Source of the DNA: Methyloceanibacter superfactus | GTDB taxonomy: Bacteria; Pseudomonadota; Alphaproteobacteria; Rhizobiales; Methyloligellaceae | Assembly: GCF_001723305.1 (NCBI RefSeq) | Contig: NZ_LPWF01000036.1 | Location: 24,193 to 88,192, forward strand | Reading direction: 5' to 3' | Length of the DNA: 64,000 nucleotides | Part shown: in pieces, positions 1 to 8,881 of the stretch | Layout of the letters: the number at the start of each line of letters is the position of its first letter | How positions within the stretch are numbered: the first letter of the stretch is position 1 | Notes under the pieces: generated by a model | Told to the model about the DNA's origin: nothing | The model's database searches: none | The model's input: the letters and a program-made list of their open reading frames with translations, nothing else | Program-made: the position numbers and the translations under genes

Positions 1-140
1 AAACCGGCCGCCAAGGGTTAACAAAGCCCTTTTCCGCGCCCTTGAGATTGTCACGCAATCCCCTCGGCTTAGCCCCAAATTGACCAAGTTTGCGGGGCGG
101 TATCGCCGCCATGACAGTTCCAAGACACTATGGGGATGCA

Positions 141-531
141 ATGACGACGAAAGCTCTCTTTTTGGCGGCGGCTCTTGCCTTGCCGGCGACCGCGGCCCTC
201 AGCGCCGAGCCACCAGCCTCGCCGGCGATGAGCTCCGCAGCGCGATCAGCGGCAAGACCGTTTATCCAACGTTTCCGGATTCGAGCTTCCGATCCGCTAT
301 GCCGCCAACGGGCGCATGACCGGCAAGATGGGCACCGTGGCCGCGAGCTTCTCGCGGGGCGACGGCTCGTCGGATTCCGGCAAGTGGTGGGTCGCCGACG
401 ACCAGCTCTGCCAGAAGTGGACGAGCTGGATGGAGAGTAAGCAGTATTGCTACAAGCTCACCCGCCAGGGTTCGAGTGTCCGTTGGGTTCGCAATGACGG
501 CCGCTCCGGCACGGCGCGGATCGGTGGCTAG
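141..531 (+). pseudogene. small secreted protein, reading frame broken twice
   Basis: An ATG at 141 opens a clear signal peptide (MTTKALFLAAALALPATA, with a likely cut after LSA). The coherent protein then continues in a second frame (LAGDELRSAISGKTVY, about 217-265) and a third frame (NVSGFELPIRYAANGR, from 268) to the TAG at 531. Stitched together it is about 128 residues, with a C-terminal region rich in W, C and Y (GKWWVADDQLCQKW, then YCYKL) typical of small secreted alphaproteobacterial proteins of unknown function. Each frame is coherent up to its break, which fits single-base indels at about 217 and 266 rather than long decay. The function is unknown. Either the gene is intact with consensus errors or it is a recent pseudogene. 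Confidence 0.6.
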
Positions 532-578
532 CCACTCGGCTGACTCCACGCCGCCAAGGTCCAGTCCAAGAATGCAGC

Positions 579-608
579 AAGAGCCGCCCATCGAGGCGGC
601 TCTTCTCG
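579..608 (+). terminator. Rho-independent terminator-like hairpin
   Basis: A perfect 10-bp stem, AAGAGCCGCC (579-588) against GGCGGCTCTT (595-604), has a 6-nt loop and is followed by a pyrimidine-rich CTCGTTTCT tract. It lies about 50 nt past the stop of the preceding small secreted gene and presumably ends its transcript. Confidence 0.65.
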
Positions 609-782
609 TTTCTGATGCCTGATTTATCGGCACCGTGCTGATAGTTGCGCCTCGGGCTTAGCATCCTCTTGTGGATGGAAGCGGACCTGCACTACGTTCC
701 TCTGCGTTACCTTGTGTACAGTAATTCGTGCGTATCATTTGTCGCGTTGAGTGTGTTGCGTTCCGTGTTGTAGGCGTGCGTT

Positions 783-1425
783 GTGACTGCAGATTCCGAA
801 CATATCGAGCTTCTCCGCTGCGGCCCTCGGCCGTGGAACGAGTGGCGGGCGCATAACCCGCAAATCGTGCCGAATCTCGTCGGCATCTCTCTCAGCATCG
901 GCGATCGCCAGTTCGGTCCGATCAATGGCGGCCCGATCAACTTGGCGCATACGCGGCTGCGCAGCGCAGTCCTGCGCTACGCGACGCTGACCGGGGCGAA
1001 CCTCGAAGGCGCCGACCTTGCCGATACCGATCTCAGGGACGCGCGGCTTGAGCGCGCCGATCTCTCAGGCGCCGATCTAAGCGGTGCGCTTCTCGACCGT
1101 GTCGATTTCGCCGGCGCACTCTCTGCGGCGCCAATCTGTGCGGCGCCAGCCTGCGCGATGCGCGCAATCTCACCAAGCTCAGTTGCACGAAGCCGAGGGG
1201 GACGTGCACACCGTGCTGCCCGAACATCTTGAGCGGCCGCTGATCTGGACCGTGGCTCAGTTAGAATCGCAGGCCGCCAGAGTCCTGCCCCACCGCGTCG
1301 AAGAGGTGAGGCAAGAGGAAGTGCCGCGCATGGGCGAGCGCACCTCCTGGCTCGTGGGCGGGCCGCAGTCCGCCCGCCGCACCCCGCGCTCGGATACCTC
1401 CTTCGGCGAGTCCGGCGGCGTCTAG
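783..1425 (+). pseudogene. pentapeptide-repeat protein, frame broken twice
   Basis: A GTG start at 783 gives an N-terminal domain (about residues 1-55) followed by A(D/N)LxG pentapeptide repeats (GANLEGADLADTDLRDARL, then ERADLSGADLSGALL). At about 1121 the repeats continue in another frame (CGANLCGASLRDARNL), and at about 1180 in a third frame (LHEAEGDVHTVLPEHLERP), which runs to the TAG at 1425. The stitched product is about 213 residues. Pentapeptide repeats form right-handed quadrilateral beta helices; the role of this copy is unknown. The C-terminal tail after the repeats is rich in R, E and S and probably flexible. The two indels resemble the others in this window, so the gene may be intact in the organism. 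Confidence 0.6.
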
Positions 1426-1556
1426 GGCCCGTTTTCCTGGGTTTCCGAAAGGCGTAGGGGCCGCTCACGGCCTTGTGACGCGGGCGCTATCGCACTCACG
1501 ATCCGTCAACCCCATTTGCTCTAAAGTCGGCTCAATCGACTGAAGGAGCTAGGAAA

Positions 1557-1877
1557 ATGCGCTCACAGAGCTTGCGGATCGGACTGGTCGCGCTCGGCGG
1601 CATGATGGCGTTGGCCTTCGCCGCGGAGCCTGCGGCGGCCCGTGTCCAGTGCAAGGGCAACTTCCAGGTCAGCAAATACGGGCTGATCGCCACCCCTTAT
1701 TGCGAGGAAGAGCAGATCGCGCGCGTTGCCCGCAGCTATGGCTGGAAGGTGACGGGCGCGCAGATCCGCAACAATCCCCAGAAGAAGGTCTACACCTGCC
1801 AGGTGTTGGGCCACGATATCCGCATGAAGGGATCCTGCGCCGGTTACGGCCCGGATGCTTACGGAGCAGGGCCGTAG
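1557..1877 (+). CDS. small secreted conserved protein, unknown function
   Basis: This is a 106-residue protein. A strong ribosome-binding site (GAAGGAGCTAGG) ends a few bases before ATG 1557, which fixes the start. Residues 1-28 form a signal peptide (positive N-end, hydrophobic core, cut near PAAA-RV). The mature part has cysteines in CKGNFQ, PYCEEEQ, YTCQVLG and GSCAGYG, so two disulfides are likely in the periplasm. No catalytic motif is visible and I recognise no named family. It is the last gene before the integrated element, whose left repeat begins 30 nt past its stop. Confidence 0.75.
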   Translation: MRSQSLRIGLVALGGMMALAFAAEPAAARVQCKGNFQVSKYGLIATPYCEEEQIARVARSYGWKVTGAQIRNNPQKKVYTCQVLGHDIRMKGSCAGYGPDAYGAGP

Positions 1878-1906
1878 AGGCCGGCCTTACAGCGGGTACG
1901 AAAGGC

Positions 1907-1921
1907 TGGCGGAGGGGGTGG
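1907..1921. repeat. distal att repeat (copy of tRNA-Ser 3' end)
   Basis: The 15-mer TGGCGGAGGGGGTGG is identical to 10526-10540, where it forms the acceptor/T-arm end of tRNA-Ser on the minus strand. No tRNA gene exists at this left copy, so it is the duplicated, gene-free end of the element. The integrase start lies 139 bp inside it. Confidence 0.85.
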
Positions 1922-2059
1922 CCACCTTCTTTAGCGCCGGCATAGTCCGACACGATCCAAAAACCCTGTTGATTCCGCCATTTATCGTGCGCTGCTCGTC
2001 TAGACACGTCCGACTCCGTCCAGCACAATCCACAACTGATTTGTGGGTAGGACGGTGGG

Positions 2060-3235
2060 ATGGCTCGCGAAACGAACAAGCTGTCGGCGATCAAGGTGTC
2101 GAAGCTCCGTTCACCAGGCCGCTATTGCGACGGACTAGGGCTGTGGCTGCAAGTCGCTGACGGCGGCACAAAGTCATGGCTTTTTCGATACACGCGCCAC
2201 GGCAGAGCCCGCCAGATGGGTTTAGGTGCTCTCCACACGGTCTCGCTGGCCGAGGCGAGGGAGCGCGCGCGGCAAGCTCGCCAAATCATCCTCGACGGCG
2301 AAGATCCGATCGAGCTTCGGCGCAAGCAACACGATGAGGCGCGAGCCGAAACTGCCGACATGATGCTGTTCAAGGATGCCGTTGCGCGCTTCCTAGAGTT
2401 GCACAACGACACCTGGCGCAACGACAAGCACAAGCAGCAATGGGCGAGCACGCTCAAGACCTACGCCTTCCCGACCCTAGGGGGCAGACCCATCGCCGCA
2501 ATCGACGGGGCGCTAATTACCGAGGCGCTTTCGAGCATCTGGCAAAGAAAGCCCGAAACGGCCCGGCGGACGAAGCAGCGCATCGAGCGCGTCATTCAAT
2601 GGGTAAAGGAAGGGAAGCCGCTTCCGCGGCAGAGCGCGGCCAAGCGCGTTCGGCATCACGCTGCCCTGCCGGTTGACGATATCCCCGCCTTCATGGCCGA
2701 GCTCCGCGGCAAGAAAGGCATCTCGGCCGCCGCCCTCGAGTTCACAATCCTGGCAGCGGCTCGCACTGGCGAGGCTATCGGGGCCAAGTGGTCCGAGATC
2801 GACCTTGAGACGGGCGTTTGGACGGTGCCGGCCGATCGGATGAAGGGAAGTAAGGAGCATGAGGTACCGCTGAGCAAGCGGGCGGTGGAGATCCTTCAGG
2901 CGCTGCCGCTTGAGCGGGGTGGGTATCTCTTCCCCGGAGCAAAAGCCAGGCAGCCCTTGTCGAATATGGCGATGTTGGAATTGGTGCGCGGATTGCGCGA
3001 CGGGCTTACCGTTCACGGCTTCCGCTCAACATTTCGAGATTGGGCCGGCGACCGAACAAACTTCGCGCGCGACGTCATCGAGCACGCATTGGCGCACCAA
3101 CTCAAGGACAAGGCCGAGGCCGCCTATAGGCGCTCGAGCGCGCTCGAAAAGCGGAGGCGGTTGATGGAAGCGTGGGCAAACTATTGTTGCGAGTCCAGAC
3201 ATTCGGCAAACGTGGTGGTTCCGCTCCGCGCATGA
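2060..3235 (+). CDS. site-specific tyrosine recombinase (P4-type integrase)
   Basis: This is a 391-residue integrase. The N-terminal arm-binding domain (about 1-90, DUF4102 type) is seen in GRYCDGLGLWLQV and in GLGALHTVSLAEARERA. It is followed by a core-binding SAM-like domain (about 100-185) and the catalytic domain. Expected catalytic residues are visible: R235 (LAAARTGEA), H319-x-x-R322 (HGFRSTFRDWA), H346 (ALAHQ) and nucleophile Y356 (EAAYRRSS). All are present, so the enzyme looks active. It would integrate and excise the element at the 3' end of tRNA-Ser. It sits at the end away from the intact tRNA gene, the less common arrangement. Its stop overlaps the next start (ATGA), so the two genes are translationally coupled. 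Confidence 0.95.
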   Translation: MARETNKLSAIKVSKLRSPGRYCDGLGLWLQVADGGTKSWLFRYTRHGRARQMGLGALHTVSLAEARERARQARQIILDGEDPIELRRKQHDEARAETADMMLFKDAVARFLELHNDTWRNDKHKQQWASTLKTYAFPTLGGRPIAAIDGALITEALSSIWQRKPETARRTKQRIERVIQWVKEGKPLPRQSAAKRVRHHAALPVDDIPAFMAELRGKKGISAAALEFTILAAARTGEAIGAKWSEIDLETGVWTVPADRMKGSKEHEVPLSKRAVEILQALPLERGGYLFPGAKARQPLSNMAMLELVRGLRDGLTVHGFRSTFRDWAGDRTNFARDVIEHALAHQLKDKAEAAYRRSSALEKRRRLMEAWANYCCESRHSANVVVPLRA

Positions 3236-3969
3236 AAGCCGCTGATAAACGGGCGAAGTTTGGAATACCCGACTGGACCGCCGCGGCGGCCTATCCTCAC
3301 CGGCTTGATGACGCAGTTTGGCGATGGGAGTTCCTGCGTCGGCGGCCTGATTATCGATCAGAGTGGCGCTTGTGGTCTGAGGGAAGCGCAGCTCAGGTTA
3401 TCGAACTTGGCGAGGAAGGCGTGAGCTATGCGAGAACCGACGACGGTCTGGCTATGGTTCGCAGGTTCGGCGTCACCTCAATCATAGACCCGCGTTGTTC
3501 GATGTCGGCCGATTTGATTTCGCGGTGCGCCTTGTTCAGGCCAGCCTGGTGCTTCACGCGTAGGTCGTATCCCGAATCGCACTTCAGGATGGGCGTGTTT
3601 CTCGCAGGCAAGTCCAAATCAGCATCTGAGCTTATGGCTGAGAAATTGCGCGACCAAACGAGAGAGGAAGAGGAACTCGGCCTGATCGACTATCGATTCA
3701 ACCTATCGGTACCGATTAGCCCTCAGATTGAGACGGCTCGAACCTATCTGCTCTCCCTCCAGGAGGAAGCCTACGGTAAGAGGAACACGCGCCGGCCGAG
3801 CCAAGAAATTTGGCCAACCTATCTCCGGGTTCTCGATGCGCGAGATTGTGGCGCTAGTTGGCAGAAACTCGGCAAGACGCTCTGGCCGGACTACAACGGC
3901 GAGGCCAAAGATAGGGCCCGTACTACCTACGGCCAAGCGAAGGCCGTGCGGGATAACTTTCCACTTTAA
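3232..3969 (+). CDS. DUF6499/DUF2285-like mobile-element regulator
   Basis: The start is taken as ATG 3232, which overlaps the integrase stop in ATGA; an in-frame upstream start would add 20 residues of integrase shadow. The product is about 245 residues. The N-terminal segment IPDWTAAAAYPHRL, then WRWEFLRRRPDYRSEW, matches the short 'transcriptional regulator-like' domain found on alphaproteobacterial integrative elements. The C-terminal third (LRVLDARDCGASWQKLGKTL, then RARTTYGQAKAVRDNFP) resembles the DUF2285-like half of the same families, where a helix-turn-helix role is assumed. Its coupling to the integrase suggests a role in excision or replication control. This assignment is by motif resemblance only. 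Confidence 0.6.
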   Translation: MKAADKRAKFGIPDWTAAAAYPHRLDDAVWRWEFLRRRPDYRSEWRLWSEGSAAQVIELGEEGVSYARTDDGLAMVRRFGVTSIIDPRCSMSADLISRCALFRPAWCFTRRSYPESHFRMGVFLAGKSKSASELMAEKLRDQTREEEELGLIDYRFNLSVPISPQIETARTYLLSLQEEAYGKRNTRRPSQEIWPTYLRVLDARDCGASWQKLGKTLWPDYNGEAKDRARTTYGQAKAVRDNFPL

Positions 3970-4059
3970 ACATCACTTTTTAGATTGAGGTGAGTGCTGC
4001 AGCTTCCGAGCTTGTCCGGGCTGGTTCAATTGAGCCCGGAACGTTTGGAGGTTCGGAAA

Positions 4060-4326
4060 ATGGTCAAGACCAGAGCCGGCGTCATCGTCGGAACAGCGGC
4101 CACCGGTCATCGTGCGGAGCTCTCGCTCACTTTCATGCGTATCGGTGATGTTCAGCGTGTCACGGGACTTCCCCGTGCAACGATCTACGAAATGATGGGC
4201 AAGGGAACATTCCCGAAGCAAGTGCGGCTTTCTCCGCGCGCAGTCGGCTGGATCGAGTCTGAAGTAAGTGCGTGGCAGCGCGACCGCATCGCCGAGCGCG
4301 ATGGCATCGAAGGTAAGGCCGCGTAA
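4060..4326 (+). CDS. AlpA-family phage regulatory / excisionase-like protein
   Basis: ATG 4060 is preferred because of the GGAGG at 4047-4051; a GTG at 3994 is also in frame. The product is 88 residues. Residues from about 26 on read FMRIGDVQRVTGLPRATIYEMMGKGTFPKQVRL, the hallmark winged-helix of AlpA/CP4-57 regulators (MerR-like HTH with RxTIYxxxxxGxFPxxxxL), followed by VGWIESEVSAWQ. AlpA proteins activate the integrase and act as recombination directionality factors in P4-type satellites and islands. The position next to a P4-type integrase fits that role. Confidence 0.85.
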   Translation: MVKTRAGVIVGTAATGHRAELSLTFMRIGDVQRVTGLPRATIYEMMGKGTFPKQVRLSPRAVGWIESEVSAWQRDRIAERDGIEGKAA

Positions 4327-4473
4327 AATCATGACAGCAAAAAACGAGAACCCCGGCGCTTTGGGGGCGGCCGGGGTTCGGGCAAATCTCTTTTGGCTGC
4401 GAGACCCCTCAGACAACCAGCGCAATCGTCGTCAACCAAGCGCGCATCCTACAGCGATGCGGGGCGGTGCACG

Positions 4474-4938
4474 GTGACGCTCTCAACCCGGAACAGACTC
4501 GCCGATGAGCGGCCCGCTATGGGGGAGCGTTTAGACGGTAGCCGCGGCGACCGCCTCTGTCCCGAATGCGGCGCGCGGTTTGCTGCGCAGGCTCGCCAAA
4601 CATATTGCGGCCAGGCGTGCCGCTCCGCTTTCCACAACAGGCGCGCAAAGCGGGGTGCCGAGCTCTACGATCTAGTGATGGCAATGCGCTTCGATCGCGT
4701 GCAGGCGTGCCGCGACGGAGTTTTCTCTTTCCTTTGCCGCATGGCGGCCGAGTTTCGGCGGCTGGACGTTCGCGATCGTGAGGGCCGGCGCTCATGGGAG
4801 CCGGTCGCCAACGTGAAGGCGCGCCGGCCTCATCTCGCCGCAAAAATCGTTGGGGGACATGTCGCCGGCAATCGCCAGGGTAGTTCCACGACCGCGCCCA
4901 CTAAGCCTAATTCCATGCGCAAGCCTTGGCGGCGGTAG
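4474..4938 (+). CDS. putative zinc-finger protein of mobile elements
   Basis: The start is uncertain: GTG 4474 (with GGGGCGG about 7 nt upstream) or ATG 4519. The product is about 154 residues. A four-cysteine cluster is visible, CPECGARFAAQARQTYCGQAC, followed by SAFHNRRAKRG, a compact treble-clef-like zinc finger with a basic patch consistent with DNA or RNA binding. The rest (LVMAMRFDRV, then FLCRMAAEFRR) looks helical. Similar small zinc-finger ORFs recur next to replication genes in alphaproteobacterial islands. It ends one base before the next ATG, so it is likely co-transcribed with and coupled to the replication-like gene. The function is inferred from context. Confidence 0.5.
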   Translation: MTLSTRNRLADERPAMGERLDGSRGDRLCPECGARFAAQARQTYCGQACRSAFHNRRAKRGAELYDLVMAMRFDRVQACRDGVFSFLCRMAAEFRRLDVRDREGRRSWEPVANVKARRPHLAAKIVGGHVAGNRQGSSTTAPTKPNSMRKPWRR

Positions 4939-4939
4939 G

Positions 4940-5613
4940 ATGAGCATTCCGGCCTTAGCATGGGCGCGTGGCGTCAAGACGGGCAGCACGAGCGCCAAAT
5001 GCGTCCTCTTTGTGCTAGCCAACTACGCCGACCCCACGGGCAAATGTTGGCCGTCTCAAGACCTCATCGCGCGCGAAGCTGAACAGTCCACAGACACCGT
5101 GCAGCGGCGCTTGCGCGACCTTGAAGAAGCCGGGTTGATCGAGCGTTGTCGCCGGTGCCGCGGAGGCGGCCGCGGCCGCGGGCGAACGGCTGATTACTAC
5201 TCTTGCAGATGCGACCTAAGCCGCAAGCTGCGGCATTGGCCTCCTGCGCCGACACCGACAGCGAAGCCAGCGACCTAAGCCGCAAGGCGCCCGGACCTAA
5301 GCCGCAAGCCGCCCGTCCCTATAAGGAAGAACCATCAAGAACCGTAATAAACAAACCACCGCATGAGAGTGGGACGGTCAGAAGGCAGGCAAGAGTGAGG
5401 CTGTGGCGATCGAAGGACGGAGCAGCTGAAGTCAAGATTGCGGAACGCATCGGTCCTCAAGGATTTGAGGTCTTGAGTGCAATTCCCTCAGACGAAGTGG
5501 AGCAGCTCTGCGCACGTGTGCGCTATGGAATGCTCGATGACGCTGCCATCGAGGAGCTAGTCGAAAGGGGACGCCGCATGGGTATCCTCCAAGATCAGAG
5601 CGCCCCGCCATAA
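4940..5613 (+). CDS. winged-helix replication-initiator-like protein (one frameshift)
   Basis: From ATG 4940 the first frame gives ALAWARGVKTGSTSAKCVLF, then LANYADPTGKCWPSQDLIAR, then STDTVQRRLRDLEEAGLIER. This is the helix-turn-helix domain of phage/island replication initiators (Lambda O / DnaD-like N-terminus). Near 5195 the coherent protein moves to another frame (LQMRPKPQAAA onward) and ends at 5613 with LCARVRYGMLDDAAIEELVE and GRRMGI. The joined length is about 224 residues. Three 15-mer repeats lie just after the break. The gene probably starts replication of the excised element; the frameshift may be a consensus error. Confidence 0.6.
5213..5308. repeat. three 15-bp direct repeats inside the replication gene
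   Basis: The 15-mer GACCTAAGCCGCAAG occurs at 5213-5227, 5272-5286 and 5294-5308. Starts are 59 and 22 bp apart, so the copies fall in different reading frames (PKPQ in copies 1 and 3, DLSRK in copy 2) while the DNA is identical. Conservation of DNA rather than peptide suggests binding sites, such as origin iterons for the initiator encoded here. Confidence 0.6.
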
Positions 5614-5784
5614 CCGCCAAATGAATCGGAAGCTATAGGGGGGCGGTCGAAAGTTGAAAAGGCCTCGAATGCTGACCGGCGGTGTAACGCAAAATTTGTA
5701 GTCGCACATTGGCCGGAATTTTTTTTTGGTCCAGGGGAGTTATCCGATGCGCAATACCGCGCTCAAGCAGAGAAAGGACGCGAA

Positions 5785-6051
5785 ATGTCAGACAACGACA
5801 ACAACGACCACGTGACGAAGGCAGGATCATTGGCGCTGCGCTACGTCCAAAAGTGCGCCGACACATGGCTAGCTCAGCCGATGCCGCTTGCGCCGGCGGT
5901 AAAGGAGCAAGCCCTCGCCGAGTCGATGCTCTTGCATGGTGTGGCCTTGTTCTCCGAAGGGCGCCGGAATGCGCCCTGCGCCGAGCTTCTTCGCCATCTC
6001 GCCGATAATCTCGCCGAGACTCCCGACGCAGCGCCGCCGACCGTGAACTAA
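5785..6051 (+). CDS. hypothetical element-encoded protein
   Basis: This is an 88-residue ORF with a ribosome-binding site (AGAAAGGACG) before ATG 5785. It is acidic at both ends and helical in the middle (LALRYVQKCADTWLA, then KEQALAESMLLHGVALFSEG, then CAELLRHLADNLAET). There is no signal peptide or membrane segment. I recognise no family. It lies between the replication-like gene and the capsid gene, so a small accessory or regulatory role in the element is possible, but this is inference from position. Confidence 0.5.
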   Translation: MSDNDNNDHVTKAGSLALRYVQKCADTWLAQPMPLAPAVKEQALAESMLLHGVALFSEGRRNAPCAELLRHLADNLAETPDAAPPTVN

Positions 6052-6307
6052 CGCTGTTGAAGATGCGAACGCGACTCTTGACGAGGAACACCATGAGGGA
6101 GTCAACTCATATCGATTCGATCTGCGCGTGTCGTGCTGGTCGGATGCCGCAACTGACGCGATGCGCTCGCGTCCGGCGGCCGCCCCGATGCGATCGGTGG
6201 TGCGTCAAGAGTGATCCATTCTCGCCAAGCGATGCGTTCGCAAAAATAGGGGAGAGACGGATCGCACAATTTGGACGCAACGCTTTTTTGCAGAAAGGGG
6301 TGAGACC

Positions 6308-7665
6308 ATGAGTCTCCGAAAAAATCTACCCAAAGCAACTTTGTCTCGCGACGGCCTGCCTCGCGGGATCATGGTTGTCGGTAGCCACGGTTACGTCGAG
6401 GATGTCAGGGCAGCACAGCGCGGCGAGCGTGTTGGTGCCGCTGTTAAGCTCGATGAGGTCTCCGATCAGGTGATGGACATGGCAGAGAAGACCGTGGCCA
6501 TTGCCCGTGCGCAGGACAAGGAAATCGCATCGCTCAGGACTTCGTTGGACGAAGTGAATTCTGTTGTCGCCGCCCTACGCGTTGGCGGCGTTGGCGATGG
6601 CAGTGGCCCGGAGAACCGCCGAGATAGGCGCGCCTCGTGGAGTTCATGCGTACTGGTGCGCCGCAAGCCGCCATGCGCGAATCGAGCGACCCGGACGGCG
6701 GCTACAGCGTGCCCGAGGAGATCGACGGTGTGATCCAGAATCAGCTTCTCGAGTTCTCGCCGCTGCGCGGCTGGGCGACGATCATCACGCTCGGCCAGGG
6801 GCAGGGCGGTTATTCGTTTCTGGTGAACCGCCGCGGAGCGAGTTCGGGCTGGGTCGGGGAAACGGAAGCCCGCCCTGAGACAAGCACGCCAGAAATGGCG
6901 AAGATCACACCGCCCGAAGGCGAGATCTACGCCAATGCATCAATCACGCAATGGCTGCTCGATGACTCACAGTTCAATCTCGATCAGTTCATCCGCGACA
7001 ACATTATCGATGAGTTCGCGGTGCAGGAGGGCGCGGCCTTCGTCGATGGCAACGGCATCAACAAGCCGAAGGGCTTCTTGCAGCTCGAGGACCCTGTAAC
7101 GACCGCCGACGCCACGCGGGCCTTTGGCGTCTTGCAGTACGTGGCATCGGGTGTCGCCGCAGACATCAATGACGGCACGCACAACGGCGTCGATGCGTTG
7201 ACGGATTTGGTCTACGCGCTCAAACCTGCTTACCGGCAGGGCCCCGGCGTTGGTTGGATGATGAACTCGACCCTCGCCGGCAAGTGCCGCAAGCTGAAGT
7301 CGCTCGGCGATACGGCGCAGTATCTTTGGACGGAAAGCACGCAGGCCGGCCAGCCACCTATGCTCCTGGGCTATCCGGTGGCCATCGATGAGAACATGCC
7401 CAATGTCGGCGCGAACACCTTTCCGATCGCCTTCGGAAATTGGCGCCGAGGTTATCGCATCGTTGATCGTCTCGGCACCCGCGTGCTTCGCGATCCGTTC
7501 ACAAACAAGCCCAACGTGATGTTCTATCTCACCAAGCGCGTTGGTGGTTGCGTCGCGGATTCGAACGCGATCAAGCTTCTCAAGTGTGCACGTCCTAGGA
7601 GGCTGCTGCGCGAAGCCGGAGCATCCCTCGGCTTGGCGCGCTTAGATGGCGGCGGTGGGCTTTAG
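6308..7665 (+). CDS. phage major capsid protein, HK97 fold (one frameshift)
   Basis: From ATG 6308 (after AAAGGGGTGAG) the first frame encodes an N-terminal delta/scaffold-like domain ending in a coiled coil (LDEVSDQVMDMAEKTVAIAR, then KEIASLRTSLDEVNSVVAAL). Between about 6600 and 6637 the frame changes. The second frame then gives a full HK97-type capsid body: DPDGGYSVPEEIDGVIQNQL, SPLRGWATI, GWVGETEARPETSTPEMAKI, the E-loop/A-domain part FVDGNGINKPKGFL, and LGYPVAIDENMPNVGANTFP. The C-terminus is VMFYLTKRVGGCV followed by a short arginine-rich tail. It is full length for the family. The lone virion gene on the element is notable, because terminase, portal and protease genes are all missing. 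Confidence 0.85.
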
Positions 7666-7715
7666 GAGGTTGGAGCCCGCCGCCACCATTCGTTCAAACA
7701 TTGAACGTGGGGCAC

Positions 7716-8279
7716 TCAAAAAAACTGAATAATTCGAACGGCCCAGTAAATGAGTGAGAAAGCGCCAAGGAAAAGTAGAAACCTGAGCATCTCTAAGACC
7801 CAGCGCGGTTGTATTTGTGTTGGCCCCATCAGCACAGGACGCCCCATTCCGTCTGATGACCGCACATTCATGACTGCTGGTAGTTCCTGCGTTGCCGAAA
7901 TCATGCCGATCGTGAAGAACTCCCGGGCCGCTAGTGACGCCACGTTGACCACCAGCCTTTTTTCCGGATTGGTGTCTTCGGAATATGCTCGCTGTGGCCA
8001 AACCTCGTAGTGTTCTGGCCGATAGTTCAATACGACCTCGAGATTTTTAACGGGCGCACGACCTACATTTTGAATCCAGATGTGCCGCGTTCGAATGAGC
8101 AACGCCTGGCCTTGGGTTTGCCGGACCTCGTATGCGAACTCATGCGCCACAGCCCATCTCACGCGACCTCTTGGTGCAAAAAAGCGCTGGATGATCTCGA
8201 TAAGTGCCGCAAGCAATACCGCGATTACGGCTGCCACCATCTCATCACTGCTAAGGAATTGCTGAAACCAATCCGGCAT
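7716..8279 (-). CDS. membrane protein of unknown function (element cargo)
   Basis: This is a 187-residue protein on the strand opposite to the rest of the element. A transmembrane helix near the N-terminus (MVAAVIAVLLAALIEIIQRF) and another at the C-terminus (LRFLLFLGAFSLIYWAVRII) bracket a soluble domain of about 115 residues. That domain has beta-rich character (LLIRTRHIWIQNVGRAPVKN, then LEVVLNYRPEHYEVWP). It resembles membrane-anchored beta-sandwich proteins of unknown role scattered in accessory regions. The convergent orientation relative to the capsid gene marks it as a separate transcription unit, possibly cargo. Confidence 0.6.
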   Translation of the reverse strand: MPDWFQQFLSSDEMVAAVIAVLLAALIEIIQRFFAPRGRVRWAVAHEFAYEVRQTQGQALLIRTRHIWIQNVGRAPVKNLEVVLNYRPEHYEVWPQRAYSEDTNPEKRLVVNVASLAAREFFTIGMISATQELPAVMNVRSSDGMGRPVLMGPTQIQPRWVLEMLRFLLFLGAFSLIYWAVRIIQFF

Positions 8280-8542
8280 CGAATTCGCGAGGAACCTTCC
8301 GTTAAATGGCGTCGGGCCGCATCGTGGATGGATTCGAGCTTCGTCAATGAATGAATCGAAGCATTTCCACGTTATTCACAGGAGGTGCGTGCCGCACCCG
8401 TTTGGGACTGCGAGCGAGGCCTTTAGTTCGATATGTGGAACCGTTGCAGTCGGCGCGGTCTGCGCTCATGATTCGCGCTAGTGACAGAGTGATTTCAGTG
8501 CTCGGCCGCGACTTGCAAGCGCCAACCTGGAAGGAAGCCGCG

Positions 8543-8881
8543 ATGATGAATTTTAGCGATACCACGTCAGAAGCACCACGCCCGTCGGAGCGCATGCTGA
8601 GCGAAAGGATCAGCCTCCTCGCCTGTATCGCGGAGGATTTGACCAAGCAGAGGGTCGATGAAGATAGACCCCTTGCAGCGCAGGGAAACTGGCTCGCGGT
8701 GCAAATTGATGAGCACCACCACGATCTCTACCGGGTGGGTTTGCTCGCGAGCATCGGCCTGACCGTCTCGAAGAGCCATTTGGAAGATGACGATATGCTG
8801 GGTAACGAGCTGGCATTCGTTTTTAGGGAGATTGCGGAAACTGCGACTGAATTGGCCTCCACTACGATTAAACCACGCTGA
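8543..8881 (+). CDS. hypothetical protein
   Basis: The start is taken as ATG 8543, with AAGGAAG about 6 nt upstream; ATG 8546 is an alternative, and the longer in-frame extension has no ribosome-binding site. The product is 112 residues, mainly helical (SERMLSERISLLACIAEDLT, then LGNELAFVFREIAETATELA), with a histidine-rich patch DEHHHDLYR in the middle. There is no membrane segment or recognised domain. It precedes the three-gene coupled operon by about 100 bp and may belong to the same cargo unit. Confidence 0.5.
   Translation: MMNFSDTTSEAPRPSERMLSERISLLACIAEDLTKQRVDEDRPLAAQGNWLAVQIDEHHHDLYRVGLLASIGLTVSKSHLEDDDMLGNELAFVFREIAETATELASTTIKPR

Noticed and set aside
6057..6311. 84-codon ORF before the capsid gene
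   Set aside because: Arginine- and cysteine-rich with no ribosome-binding site and no domain; it overlaps the capsid start region.
8010..8354. Plus-strand ORF of 114 codons in the element
   Set aside because: Antisense to the membrane protein at 7716-8279, which has coherent membrane helices and a better start.
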